A stretch of 64,000 nt of DNA, taken from positions 558,001-622,000 of the forward strand of contig NZ_JAIQDE010000001.1 in assembly GCF_020037015.1 (NCBI RefSeq). Reading direction: 5' to 3'. A model generated the notes under the pieces. The model made no database searches, was not told the DNA's origin, and saw nothing but the letters and a program-made list of their open reading frames with translations. Origin of the DNA: Corallococcus sp. AS-1-6 (GTDB taxonomy: Bacteria; Myxococcota; Myxococcia; Myxococcales; Myxococcaceae). The position numbers were made by a program, and so were the translations under genes. Positions 37,545-46,780 of the stretch are shown one piece after another. Position 1 is the stretch's first letter, and every line of letters starts with the position of its first letter.

Positions 37545-39759
37545 CGGGCGCGCGCTGGGGCGAGCCGTTCCAGCGCGGCGTCACGGGCGCGGGCAGGGGC
37601 GCGGGCGTCTTCGCGGGAGCGCCGGGCTCGGGTTCGGGGGACATGCCCAGGGCGATGCGGGCCTCGGTGGCGTAGTGGCCGTTGGGGAACTCGCGGAGGT
37701 ACTGGCGGAACTCGTCCTCCGCGTCCGCGGGCAGGTGCTGCCGGTTGAAGCAGCGGCCGCGCAGGATGCGGGCCTGTTCCCGGTGGCTCGTGCGAGGGCT
37801 GGCGGTGGCGATCTCCCCCAGGCCCACGAGGAACTGACCGCACGTGGTGCCGGCCGTCTGGACCTTGGCGTAGCCGAGGAAGCGCTCATCGGAGTCGTCC
37901 GACAGCAGTCCGCCCGGAACGAGCGCCCCCAGCGTCTTGCGCTTGCGAGGCTCCGAGGGCGTGGCCGGAGCCACGGACGGAGCCTGCACGGCGCCCGGCA
38001 GCGGCGCGGAGGACGCGAGCGAACCCGCCGAAGCGCCAGGGTAGGGCGCGAAGTCGTCGGACGGGGTGGACTCGCGCGGATGCACGGGCTGGGGAATCTC
38101 CGTGTTGGGCGCCTGCGCCAGCGCCTCTCCCGGCGCGGACATGGCAGGGGCCGCCGGAGCGTTCGGAGTGGCCTGGGCGACAACGGTGCCCGGTGCCTCG
38201 GGCATCTTCTGCGCGACGGCCTGGGAAGGCGCGGCGTTGCTCTCTGCCGAATTGGTGCCGGGAGCCGGGGCATCCGGCGTCTTCTGCTGCGCAACGGCCT
38301 GTGAATGCGCGGCATCGTTCTCTGCGGACGGAGTGCCAGGAGTCGGGGCCGCAGGCGCCTTCTGAGCAACGGCCTGAGACGTCGCAGCGTTGTTCCCCGC
38401 AGGCGGGGCGCTGACAGCCGAGGCATTGGGACTCTTCTGCGCGAAGGCCTGCGAATGCGCGGCGTTGTGCTCTGCGGACGAAGCGCCGGGAGTCGGGGCA
38501 TCGGGCGTCCTTTGCGCAACGGCGCGCGAATGCGCGGCATTGTCCTCCATGGACGGAGTGCCGGGAGCCGGGGCATCCGGCGCCTTCTTGGCGACGGCCT
38601 GCGACGGCGCGGCATGATTCTCCACGGACGCAGTGCCCGGCTTCGAGACCGTGTCGCGGGTCACAACGGACGGGCTCGCATCGCCGCGTGATGGTCCCTT
38701 CATCGGGGGCACGATGCTCGCGACCGCGGCAGCGGGCTCCGCGTCCCGCAGGTCCCGGAACGCCTGCCGGTCTCCCGCCGAGAGCTCCCGAGGCTTCATT
38801 GCTTCACCCGCGCCCCCGAGCTCCACGCGCTCGCCCGCGCCCACGAAGCGCGGAGGCTGTCCCTCCGCGTCCACTCGCACGCGTCCTTCGAGCACCGCCA
38901 CCGCGGCTCCGGCCGCCGTGCGCTCCACCGAGAACACCGTCCCCACGACGGACACCCGCAGGCCCGCGGACTCCACCAGGAACGCATCCCGCCGCGCATG
39001 CGAGGCCTTCACGGACAGCCGTCCCTGCTGGACGGTCAGGTGCACGGCGTTCGCCTCGGCGCGGGCGAACACCACATCCGAACCCGCCGACAGCCGCACG
39101 CGGCTCTCATCCGGAAGCCGCAGCACGGCCGAAGCCTTCGGCGGCGTCCGCACCGCCATGCCCGAGCGCAGCCGCATCCCCGCCGCCAGCGCGTGCTCCA
39201 CACCCGTGGCCTCCCGCACCACCGCGCCGGTGACGCGCTCCGCCTCCGTGGTGGACGCAGCCTCCGAATGAGCCGCGACCCTCTCAGGCGCCGAAGGGGA
39301 TTCCGCACCCGACGCGACCGCTCCCTCCGTAACGCCACCCTGCCCACGGGTCTTCAAGTCCACGGGCCGCTCGCCGGAAGCCCCAGCGCCCAGGCCGGTC
39401 GCGACCGGGGCCTCCGCTCCTCGCGCCGCATCCTTCCAGCGCGCCCCACCCAGCCACACCACCAGCGCGACGGCGCAGGCCCCCGCGAGCGTCAGCGCCC
39501 AGGGCGACAGGAACCGCCGCTCGGGCACCGCCATCCGCTTCGCCGCGGCCGCCTTCAGCTTCGCCCCCGTCTCCTCCCACCGCACGGACGGCTCCACCGA
39601 GCGCGCCGTGTGCAGCAGCGTCCGGGCCTCCACCACGCGCTTCCACTCCGCCGCGCACGCGGCGCACTCCGCCACGTGCGCCTCCACGCGAGCCTTGCTG
39701 GCGGCGTCCAGCTCCCCCGCGGCCAGCGCCCACAGGGCCTGCGTCTCATGACCGGCCAT
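37516..39759 (-). CDS. Membrane anti-sigma factor with FecR domain, repeat linker and TPR-like C-terminus
   Basis: A 747-residue protein. An N-terminal zinc-finger anti-sigma motif (His28-x3-Cys32-x2-Cys35) binds the sigma factor. A transmembrane helix (about 83-105) is followed by a FecR-like domain (about 190-320, e.g. GTVFSVERTAAGAAVAVLEG), a long Ala/Pro-rich repeat section (about 370-530) and a short TPR-like end (DAEDEFRQYLREFPNGHYA). It overlaps the upstream sigma gene by 14 bp, and a GGGAGG box precedes the ATG. It should hold the sigma factor inactive until an envelope signal arrives. Convergent with fxsA. Confidence 0.85.
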   Translation of the reverse strand: MAGHETQALWALAAGELDAASKARVEAHVAECAACAAEWKRVVEARTLLHTARSVEPSVRWEETGAKLKAAAAKRMAVPERRFLSPWALTLAGACAVALVVWLGGARWKDAARGAEAPVATGLGAGASGERPVDLKTRGQGGVTEGAVASGAESPSAPERVAAHSEAASTTEAERVTGAVVREATGVEHALAAGMRLRSGMAVRTPPKASAVLRLPDESRVRLSAGSDVVFARAEANAVHLTVQQGRLSVKASHARRDAFLVESAGLRVSVVGTVFSVERTAAGAAVAVLEGRVRVDAEGQPPRFVGAGERVELGGAGEAMKPRELSAGDRQAFRDLRDAEPAAAVASIVPPMKGPSRGDASPSVVTRDTVSKPGTASVENHAAPSQAVAKKAPDAPAPGTPSMEDNAAHSRAVAQRTPDAPTPGASSAEHNAAHSQAFAQKSPNASAVSAPPAGNNAATSQAVAQKAPAAPTPGTPSAENDAAHSQAVAQQKTPDAPAPGTNSAESNAAPSQAVAQKMPEAPGTVVAQATPNAPAAPAMSAPGEALAQAPNTEIPQPVHPRESTPSDDFAPYPGASAGSLASSAPLPGAVQAPSVAPATPSEPRKRKTLGALVPGGLLSDDSDERFLGYAKVQTAGTTCGQFLVGLGEIATASPRTSHREQARILRGRCFNRQHLPADAEDEFRQYLREFPNGHYATEARIALGMSPEPEPGAPAKTPAPLPAPVTPRWNGSPQRAPVSPGVPRRW
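38165..38650 (-). repeat. Degenerate 84-90 bp coding repeats in the anti-sigma linker
   Basis: About six copies encode units like APTPGTPSAENDAAHSQAV with a following AQK-PDAP element. They differ by substitutions and whole-codon changes but stay in frame. Confidence 0.7.
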
Positions 39760-40498
39760 GGGAACCTCCCACCGGCCGGGCGACGACCAGACGCTGCATG
39801 GCTTCGGTGAACTCCAATCTCGCGTGGTGCAGGCGGCTGCGCACGGTGTTGGGAGAGCTTCCCACGGCCAGGGCAATCTCGTCCGCGCTCATGCCGCTCA
39901 GCTCGGCGTAGACGAAGACGATGCGCTTCCTGGGCGAGAGCTTCTCCAGCGCCGCCTCCACCAACCTCGCGGCCTGACGACGCTCCGCGGCGCGCTCCGG
40001 GTCCTCTCCGGGCGCCACCACCTCCGGCGGGTCCGCGAAGGGGTCCTCCGGCCGGCGCCGCTTCCACCGCAGATGGCTGAGCGCCACGTTGGCGCACACC
40101 CGGTAGAGGAACGTCCTGAACCGGGACTCCCCCCGGAAGCCCTTCACCGCCGTGAGCAGCCGCAGGTACGTCTCCTGGAGGAGGTCATCCACCTCCACGC
40201 GGTTTCCCACCAGGTGGCGCAGGGTCCGCGCCGCGTCCAGCTTCGTGGCCTCGTAGAGCTGCTCGAAGGCGGTCAGGTCCCCCTGCTGGACCCGCTGGAC
40301 CAGGAGCCGCAGGCGGGCTTCGTCCGAGGACGCCGGCTCACGCGCGTCCACCGCGCCCACGCCGGACTCCGGCGGGACGGCGGACGCCCACGTGCGCGCT
40401 CCTCGGCTGAACACCAGGCCTTCTCCTTCGGGGCGACGCCGGACGTCCCCCTCCTCCAGGAACGCCCTCCAGTCTGTATCGGTGGTCCAGACGAGCAC
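39746..40498 (-). CDS. ECF-type RNA polymerase sigma factor
   Basis: A 250-residue sigma-70-family protein. Region 2 (about 75-150: DLTAFEQLYEATK, DDLLQETYLRLL, FRTFLYRVCANVALSHLR) and region 4 (LSPRKRIVFVYAELSGMSADEIA, then NTVRSRLHHAR) are complete. The 65-residue N-terminal extension is unusual. GTG start with GGAGG just upstream. It overlaps the membrane anti-sigma gene by 14 bp, the classical regulatory pair; the target promoter is not identifiable here. Confidence 0.92.
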   Translation of the reverse strand: MLVWTTDTDWRAFLEEGDVRRRPEGEGLVFSRGARTWASAVPPESGVGAVDAREPASSDEARLRLLVQRVQQGDLTAFEQLYEATKLDAARTLRHLVGNRVEVDDLLQETYLRLLTAVKGFRGESRFRTFLYRVCANVALSHLRWKRRRPEDPFADPPEVVAPGEDPERAAERRQAARLVEAALEKLSPRKRIVFVYAELSGMSADEIALAVGSSPNTVRSRLHHARLEFTEAMQRLVVARPVGGSHGRS

Positions 40499-40538
40499 AC
40501 TGCCTCCGTGCCCCTGGGTCTCCGGAGAGACGAAAAAA

Positions 40539-40556
40539 GATCAAAATTATTTGATC
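40539..40556. promoter_or_regulatory. AT-rich inverted repeat between sigma gene and lipoprotein gene
   Basis: GATCAAA-N4-TTTGATC, lying in an AT-rich patch that is very unusual for this sequence. On the minus strand the hairpin is followed by TTTTTT, so it may act as an operator or as a weak terminator/attenuator ahead of the sigma operon. Confidence 0.5.
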
Positions 40557-40650
40557 AATCCGGCCCCCTCTTGCGTCGAAGGCTCTCGAAATCGGATGAC
40601 CCCCCCGGTGGCCGGTCCGGACCCATCCCATTCCTTTGGAGCCCCCACTC

Positions 40651-41853
40651 ATGAGGAACACCACGCTTCGCGGCACATTGCTCGTGCCGTTCCTTACGCT
40701 GTTAGGCCTTTTGTCGGGTTGCATCCTCGAGACGAATGGTGGCGGCTACTGGCCTGACGACGACTACGACACCAGCTACGGCTGCTCCACCACGTCCGAC
40801 TGCGGCTCCAATCAGTACTGTCGCTCGGGGAGCTGCTGGGACCTGAGTTCCGACTCCCAGAACTGCGTCTATTCGAGCGAGTGTCCCGGCACGCAGATGT
40901 GCATCAACGGCTGGTGCGCCCAGTCCTGCTACCGCGACTCGGAATGTGGCGCGGGCGGCCTCTGCAAGGACAACTTCTGCACCTCCGGCACCAAGCCGGA
41001 CGCGGGCACGGACGGCGGCACCAAGACGGATGGCGGCACGAAGCCGGACGCGGGCACGGACGGCGGCACGAAGCCGGACGCGGGCACGGACGGCGGCACG
41101 AAGCCGGACGCGGGCTCCGACGCCGGCACCCCGGTCTGCCGGGTCAATTCTGACTGCGGCACGGACCACTACTGCATCAACGGCACCTGCCGTCAGCAGT
41201 GCGACGCGGATGACAAGTGCGGCCCGGGCGGCCTGTGCATCCAGGGCCTGTGCCAGAAGCCGCAGACGGACCCGAACGCGTGCACCACGGAGGCTCAGTG
41301 CCCCACGGGCCGCGACTGCGTGAACGGCCAGTGCCGCGCGCCGTGCACCTCCACGACGGAGTGCTCGGCGGACACCAAGTGCGAGGTGGGTTACTGCCTG
41401 CCCATCCCGACTGGCGGCCAGTGCCAGGCCAACTGCGAGTGCCCGGCGGGCCAGGTCTGCACCAGCGGCCAGTGCAAGTCGCCGCAGCCGGACCCGGGCC
41501 AGGCGTGCCTCGCCAACTGCGACTGCCCCTCCGGCCAGGTGTGCAACAACGGCTACTGCAAGCAGCCGGTGCCGGACGCGGGCTCGGGCAGCAACATCTC
41601 CTGCACGGTGAACTGCGAGTGCCCGTCCGGTGAGGTCTGCACCAGCGGCAAGTGCAAGCTGCCCCCGACGCAGCCCACGACGGACGCGGGGACCACCGGC
41701 ACCGTGTGCCGCGCCAACTGCGAGTGCCCGGCCGGCCAGGCCTGCACCAGCGGCCAGTGCAAGCCGGTGAACCACGGCTCAGGCAAGGTCTGCCAGGCCA
41801 ACTGCGAGTGCCCATCCGGCGAGCGCTGCCAGGACAACGTCTGCTGGCTGTAG
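40651..41853 (+). CDS. Cysteine-rich repeat lipoprotein
   Basis: A 400-residue lipoprotein: signal peptide with lipobox LLSGC (about Cys23). The mature part contains about ten small disulfide-type repeats (CPAGQVCTSGQC, CPSGEVCTSGKC and similar), in the style of myxobacterial Cys-rich repeats. A low-complexity spacer, GTKPDAGTDG, interrupts them. It probably sits on the outer membrane or cell surface. The ATG at 40651 gives a compact signal peptide. It diverges from the ECF sigma gene, which may control it. Confidence 0.82.
   Translation: MRNTTLRGTLLVPFLTLLGLLSGCILETNGGGYWPDDDYDTSYGCSTTSDCGSNQYCRSGSCWDLSSDSQNCVYSSECPGTQMCINGWCAQSCYRDSECGAGGLCKDNFCTSGTKPDAGTDGGTKTDGGTKPDAGTDGGTKPDAGTDGGTKPDAGSDAGTPVCRVNSDCGTDHYCINGTCRQQCDADDKCGPGGLCIQGLCQKPQTDPNACTTEAQCPTGRDCVNGQCRAPCTSTTECSADTKCEVGYCLPIPTGGQCQANCECPAGQVCTSGQCKSPQPDPGQACLANCDCPSGQVCNNGYCKQPVPDAGSGSNISCTVNCECPSGEVCTSGKCKLPPTQPTTDAGTTGTVCRANCECPAGQACTSGQCKPVNHGSGKVCQANCECPSGERCQDNVCWL
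40990..41124 (+). repeat. 30-bp in-frame tandem repeats in the lipoprotein
   Basis: 41041-41070 and 41071-41100 are identical 30-bp units; a near-identical unit lies at 40992-41021 and a partial one at 41101-41124. Each encodes KPDAGTDGGT. Confidence 0.9.
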
Positions 41854-41870
41854 CCGTCAGCGGCTGACGC

Positions 41871-42857
41871 TCACCGTAAGGGGGCCACCATGCGCCAGCA
41901 GCGGTGGATCTCCTTGCGGTGGAAGTCCTCGGGGATGGAGCGGGGGGTGAGCTCCTCCACCTGCGCCATGCCCCGGGTGGCGGAGTCCTTCAGCTCGAAG
42001 CCCAGGAAGTTGGTGGAGAAGTAGAGGACGCCTCCGGGGGCCATGAGCGCCCGGAGGTGTTCCAGCATCCGCACGTGGTCGCGCTGCACGTCGAAGGTGC
42101 CCGACATCTTCTTCGACGTGGAGAACGACGGCGGGTCGCAGACGATGAGGTCGTACTTGTCGTCGCCGTGCTTCGCCTGGTCCTCCAGCCACGCCTTCGC
42201 GTCCGCGCGGATGAGCACGTGGCGCGGATCCGCCAGGCCGTTGAGGACCAGGTTGTCCTCCGCCCAGTCCAGGTACGTGTTGGACAGGTCCACGCTCACG
42301 CTGCTCGCCGCGCCGCCCGCCGCCGCGTACACGGTGAACGCGCCGGTGTACGCGAAGAGGTTGAGGAAGTGCTTCCCCTTCGCCTCGCTGCGCACGCGCG
42401 CGCGGGTGTTGCGGTGGTCCATGAAGAGGCCGGTGTCCAGGTAGTCGCCCAGGTTCACCCAGAACTTGAGGCCCTGCTCCTCCACCACCAGCCGTTCGCT
42501 GCCCTGGCCCACGCGTTGGTACTGCGAGCGGCCCCAGGGCTGGGGCGTGTGCGTCTTCACGGAGATGCGCTCGGGCGCCACGCCCAGCACGGCGGTGACG
42601 GCGGCGAGCACCTCGTCGCGCTCGGCGTCCTCGGAGGCGCCCTTCGCGCGGGCCTTGCGGCGGGGGAACTCCACGACGTGGGCGTGGTCGCCGTAGAGGT
42701 CCACGGCGTAGGGGTACTCGGGGATGTCCCGGTCATAGACGCGGAAGGCGGTGAGCCCCTGCGCGCGAGCCCACTTGCGCAGGCGCTTCGCGTTCTTGCG
42801 CAGGCGGTTCTCGAACATGCCCGCGCCCTGCGTGTCCTGCTTGCCTTCATCCGACAT
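41871..42857 (-). CDS. SAM-dependent methyltransferase, RlmK-like (C-terminal half of RlmKL)
   Basis: A 328-residue methyltransferase like the stand-alone RlmK half of E. coli RlmKL, which makes m7G2069 in 23S rRNA. Visible motifs are NLGDYLDTGLFMDHRNTR, LNLFAYTGAFTVYAAAGGA, SVDLSNTYLDWAEDN, VCDPPSFSTSKK and YFSTN. The ATG at 42857 was preferred because GAGGGG precedes it; the ATG at 42869 has no such signal. Substrate is by homology. Converges on the lipoprotein gene with a 17-bp gap. Confidence 0.8.
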   Translation of the reverse strand: MSDEGKQDTQGAGMFENRLRKNAKRLRKWARAQGLTAFRVYDRDIPEYPYAVDLYGDHAHVVEFPRRKARAKGASEDAERDEVLAAVTAVLGVAPERISVKTHTPQPWGRSQYQRVGQGSERLVVEEQGLKFWVNLGDYLDTGLFMDHRNTRARVRSEAKGKHFLNLFAYTGAFTVYAAAGGAASSVSVDLSNTYLDWAEDNLVLNGLADPRHVLIRADAKAWLEDQAKHGDDKYDLIVCDPPSFSTSKKMSGTFDVQRDHVRMLEHLRALMAPGGVLYFSTNFLGFELKDSATRGMAQVEELTPRSIPEDFHRKEIHRCWRMVAPLR

Positions 42858-42907
42858 GGTTCCCCTCATATTGCAGGCCGCCCCGGGGGCGGGGGAAAAC
42901 CGGCCCC

Positions 42908-43669
42908 ATGAGCGTGCGCGTCGAGAAGAACGGCCCCGTCACCACCGTCATCCTCCACCGGCCGGAGGTCCGCAACGCGGTGGACGCGGACACGGCCCGG
43001 GCGCTGGCGGACGCCTTCCGGGCCTTCGACGCGGACCCTGACGCGAAGGTGGGCGTGCTGTACGGCGACGCGGGCACCTTCTGCGCGGGCGCGGACCTGA
43101 AGGCCGTGTCGGAAGGGCGCCTCCTGCGATTGGAGCCGGACGGGGACGGGCCCATGGGGCCTTCGCGCATGCGCCTGTCCAAGCCGGTGGTGGCGGCCAT
43201 CAGCGGCCACGCGGTGGCGGGCGGCCTGGAGCTGGCGCTGTGGTGCGACCTGCGCGTGGCGGAGGAGGACGCGGTGCTGGGCGTCTTCTGCCGCCGCTGG
43301 GGCGTGCCCCTCATCGACGGGGGCACCGTGCGCCTGCCCCGGCTGATTGGCCTGTCACGCGCGCTGGACCTCATCCTCACCGGCCGCCCCGTGTCTTCGG
43401 GTGAGGCGCTGGGCATGGGCCTGGTCAACCGCGTGGTGCCGAAGGGCGAGGCCCGGAGCGCCGCGGAGGCGCTGGCCGCTCAAATCGCCGCCTTCCCGCA
43501 AGCCTGCATGAACGCGGACCGGACCTCCGCCTACGCCCAGGGGGACCTGGCCTTCGAAGACGCGATGCGCCAGGAGTTTCAGGGCGGGGTGAAGGTGCTC
43601 CAGACGGAGTCCATCCCCGGGGCCACGCGCTTCGCGAAGGGGGCGGGGCGGCACGGCCAGTTTGACTAG
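42908..43669 (+). CDS. Enoyl-CoA hydratase/isomerase family protein
   Basis: A 253-residue crotonase-fold enzyme. It has HRPEVRNAVD, the oxyanion motif GTFCAGADL and the second loop AISGHAVAGGLELAL, the standard layout. A second member after the one at 12185, with which it is only distantly similar. Diverges from the RlmK-like gene by 50 bp. The reaction is not fixed by sequence. Confidence 0.85.
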   Translation: MSVRVEKNGPVTTVILHRPEVRNAVDADTARALADAFRAFDADPDAKVGVLYGDAGTFCAGADLKAVSEGRLLRLEPDGDGPMGPSRMRLSKPVVAAISGHAVAGGLELALWCDLRVAEEDAVLGVFCRRWGVPLIDGGTVRLPRLIGLSRALDLILTGRPVSSGEALGMGLVNRVVPKGEARSAAEALAAQIAAFPQACMNADRTSAYAQGDLAFEDAMRQEFQGGVKVLQTESIPGATRFAKGAGRHGQFD

Positions 43670-43719
43670 GGCCCCGGGAGCGCTGCACGGCCCCTGGGAC
43701 TGTGTTAGTTCGCGAAGCC

Positions 43720-44865
43720 ATGCGCTTCGACACGCTCGCCATCCACGCCGGCCAGGAGCCGGATCCCACCACCGGCGCCATCATGACGCCCGTGTACCTG
43801 ACCTCCACCTACGTCCAGGACGGACCGGGGGAGCACAAGGGCTACGAGTACAGCCGCACGCAGAACCCCACGCGCAAGGCGCTGCAGGACTGCCTGGCCG
43901 CGCTGGAGGGCGCGAAGTACGGCGCCGCGTTCGCGTCCGGCCTCGCCGGCACGGACATGCTGATGCACATGCTGGAGGCCGGTGACCACGTCATCGTCTC
44001 CGACGACGTGTACGGCGGCACCTTCCGCATCTTCGACAAGGTGTTCAAGCGCTCCGGCCTGAACTTCTCCTTCGTGGACCTCTCCAAGCCGGAGAACTTC
44101 GAGGCGGCCATCACCCCGAAGACGAAGATGGTCTGGGTGGAGACGCCGACGAACCCGATGCTCAAGCTCATCGACCTGGGCCGCATCGCTGAAGTCGCCA
44201 AGAAGCGCGGCATCCTCTCCGTCGCGGACAACACGTTCATGACGCCGTACTTCCAGAAGCCGCTGTCCCTGGGCTTCGACGTCGTGGCGCACTCCACGAC
44301 GAAGTACCTGAACGGCCACAGCGACGTGGTGGGCGGCTTCGTCTGCACCAGCCGCGACGACATCGCGGAGCGGATGTACTTCCTGCAGAACGCGGTGGGC
44401 GGCGTGTCCGGCGCCTTCGACAGCTTCCTCGTGCTGCGCGGCGTGAAGACGCTGCACGTGCGCATGGACCGCCACGCGCAGAACGCGATGAAGGTGGCCC
44501 AGTACCTGTCCACGCACAAGCAGGTGAAGAAGGTCACCTACCCGGGCCTGGAGACGCACCCGCAGCACGCGCTCGCCAAGCAGCAGATGACCGGCTTCGG
44601 CGGCATGCTGACGTTCGACATCCACGGCGGCCTGGAGGCGGCGCGCACCTTCCTCAAGACGGTGAAGGTCTTCGCCTGCGCCGAGTCCCTGGGCGGCGTC
44701 GAGTCCCTCATCGAGCACCCCGCCATCATGACCCACGCCTCCATCCCCAAGGAGACGCGGGAGAAGCTGGGCATCGCGGACGGCTTCATCCGCCTGTCCG
44801 TCGGCATCGAGGACGCGCAGGACCTCATCGACGACCTCGCGCACGCGCTCGACCGCGTGAAGTAG
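43720..44865 (+). CDS. PLP-dependent cystathionine gamma-lyase/gamma-synthase family enzyme
   Basis: A 381-residue trans-sulfuration enzyme. PLP is bound by Lys195 (AHSTTKYLNGHSD), with YSRTQNPT and SGLAGTDM substrate-binding loops. The family includes cystathionine gamma-lyase and gamma-synthase; the presence of a cystathionine beta-synthase gene 4 kb away favours the lyase of reverse trans-sulfuration, making cysteine from homocysteine. The ATG at 43720 gives the usual MRFDTLAIHAG N-terminus. Confidence 0.9.
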   Translation: MRFDTLAIHAGQEPDPTTGAIMTPVYLTSTYVQDGPGEHKGYEYSRTQNPTRKALQDCLAALEGAKYGAAFASGLAGTDMLMHMLEAGDHVIVSDDVYGGTFRIFDKVFKRSGLNFSFVDLSKPENFEAAITPKTKMVWVETPTNPMLKLIDLGRIAEVAKKRGILSVADNTFMTPYFQKPLSLGFDVVAHSTTKYLNGHSDVVGGFVCTSRDDIAERMYFLQNAVGGVSGAFDSFLVLRGVKTLHVRMDRHAQNAMKVAQYLSTHKQVKKVTYPGLETHPQHALAKQQMTGFGGMLTFDIHGGLEAARTFLKTVKVFACAESLGGVESLIEHPAIMTHASIPKETREKLGIADGFIRLSVGIEDAQDLIDDLAHALDRVK

Positions 44866-44950
44866 TCCGGACGCCCGCTCGCGCTCCAGGCGGCCCGCCT
44901 GCCCTCCGGGGCAGGGGGAATGTCGGTTGGGACACAACGTTCCTGGCGCG

Positions 44951-46780
44951 ATGCGTAACCGACTGCTTGTCTCCACCGGCCTCCTGGGCGTGTGGCTCGC
45001 GACTGGCTGCGAGTCACCGCCCGCTCCCTCCGACTCCGACTTCCCACCGGCCGCGCTGCCGGAGTCGCTCTCCGCGTCCGACTGCAACCAGCTCGTCACC
45101 CGGGCCGTGACGGCCAGCGGTGACGACGGCAACGTCCCCGCCAACACGCAGGACGACGACCTGGGCACGCGCTGGAGCGCGCAGGGCACGGGCGTCTGGC
45201 TCCAGATGGACCTGGGCTCGGCGCAGACGCTCACGGGCACCACCATCGCGTGGCACCGGGGCAACGAGCGCCAGAACCACTTCGTCGTCTCCACGTCCAC
45301 GGATGGCGCCACCTTCACCCAGGCGTACGCGGGGGACAGCGCGCTCGACACGTCCGCGCAGACGGTGGCGTTCTCCTCGCGCAGCGCGCGCTACGTGCGC
45401 ATCACCGTCAACGGCGACACGGTGAACGACTGGAACTCCATCGCGGAGGCCCGCGCGTGCGCGGCCAGCGCGCCTCCGTCCTCCAGTGACTCCGGTCCCG
45501 CGCTGCCGCGGCTGCCGTACCTGCAGAGCGTGAAGCAGACGTCCGCCATCGTGGCCTTCCGCACCGCCAGCGGCTGCAACCCCACGGTGCGCTACGGCGA
45601 GGGGACGAACCTCACGTCCTCCGTCAGCGCGGGCGTGTCCGGCACGCGCCACGCGGTGAAGCTGTCCAACCTGTCCGCGGGCCGCACCTACGGCTACGTG
45701 GTGGAGGCCTGCGGCACCAGGACGGGCCTGCGCAGCTTCCAGACGTCCACGACGTCCTCGGCCACGAAGGCGCACTTCACCGCGATGGGCGACTTCGGCA
45801 CCGGCGGCAGCATGCAGGCGAAGGTGATGGCGGTGATGAACACGCCGCAGTGGCGCTCGGAGCTGCTCCTGGCCCTGGGGGACAACGCGTACCCGGACGG
45901 CACGGACGCGGAGTTCCAGGCGCACCTCTTCACGCCCATGGCGGGCCTGCTGCGCGAAGTGCCCATGTTCGCCACGCCCGGCAACCACGAGTACGTGACG
46001 AACCAGGCGCAGCCCTACCTGGACAACATGTACCTGCCGGCCAACAACCCGCAGGGCACCGAGCGCTACTATTCATTCGACTGGGGCCCGGTGCACTTCA
46101 TCTCCCTGGACTCCAACTGCGCGGTGGGCCTGGCGTCCGCGGACCGGTGCACGCTCTCGGCGCAGAAGGCGTGGGCGGAGTCGGACCTGGCCGCCAACAC
46201 GCGCCCGTGGACGGTGGCCTTCTTCCACCACCCGTCGTGGTCCAGCGGCGAGCACGGCTCGCAGCTCACCATGCGCCGCCAGTTCGGCCCGCTGTTCGAG
46301 AAGTACGGCGTGGACCTGGTCCTCACCGGCCATGACCACGACTACGAGCGCAGCAAGCCCATGTACGGCGACACCGTGGCCTCCAGCACCCAGCGCGGCA
46401 TCCCGTACCTCGTGGTGGGCAGCGGCGGCGCCACGCTGCGGCCCTTCCCGTCCAGCCAGCCCGCGTGGACCGCGCTGCGGGACAACCAGGCCTACGGCTT
46501 CCTGGACGTGACGGTGGACGGCGGCACGCTGACCGCGCGGCTCATCACCTCCGGCAACACCGTGCGCGACACGCTGACCCTCAAGAAGACGCTGGCCAAG
46601 GCCGCCGCCCGCGGCGTCCAGTCCAGCGCGCTGGAGGCGGACGAGGCCGCGGCGGAGGAGGCCCGGGACACGCCGCCGGGCCCCACGGACGAGCGCGCCG
46701 AGCCGGTGCGGCGCGGCCCCGTTCCGCCCGCGGACACGCCGGAGTCCGTGGCCGACCCGGAGGAGCCGCTTCCGCAGTAG
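44951..46780 (+). CDS. Purple-acid-phosphatase-like lipoprotein with discoidin-type domain
   Basis: A 609-residue lipoprotein (lipobox LATGC, Cys about 20). A discoidin/F5-8C-like carbohydrate-binding domain (about 45-170: RWSAQGTGVWLQMDLG, RYVRITVNG) precedes an Ig-like purple-acid N-domain (about 180-265) and a metallophosphoesterase domain with MGDFGTGG, GDNAYPDG, TPGNHEY, FFHHPSW and TGHDHDYERS metal motifs. It likely acts on phosphoesters at the cell surface. An acidic Pro-rich tail ends the protein. The ATG at 44951 yields the signal peptide; the upstream frame does not. Confidence 0.88.
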   Translation: MRNRLLVSTGLLGVWLATGCESPPAPSDSDFPPAALPESLSASDCNQLVTRAVTASGDDGNVPANTQDDDLGTRWSAQGTGVWLQMDLGSAQTLTGTTIAWHRGNERQNHFVVSTSTDGATFTQAYAGDSALDTSAQTVAFSSRSARYVRITVNGDTVNDWNSIAEARACAASAPPSSSDSGPALPRLPYLQSVKQTSAIVAFRTASGCNPTVRYGEGTNLTSSVSAGVSGTRHAVKLSNLSAGRTYGYVVEACGTRTGLRSFQTSTTSSATKAHFTAMGDFGTGGSMQAKVMAVMNTPQWRSELLLALGDNAYPDGTDAEFQAHLFTPMAGLLREVPMFATPGNHEYVTNQAQPYLDNMYLPANNPQGTERYYSFDWGPVHFISLDSNCAVGLASADRCTLSAQKAWAESDLAANTRPWTVAFFHHPSWSSGEHGSQLTMRRQFGPLFEKYGVDLVLTGHDHDYERSKPMYGDTVASSTQRGIPYLVVGSGGATLRPFPSSQPAWTALRDNQAYGFLDVTVDGGTLTARLITSGNTVRDTLTLKKTLAKAAARGVQSSALEADEAAAEEARDTPPGPTDERAEPVRRGPVPPADTPESVADPEEPLPQ

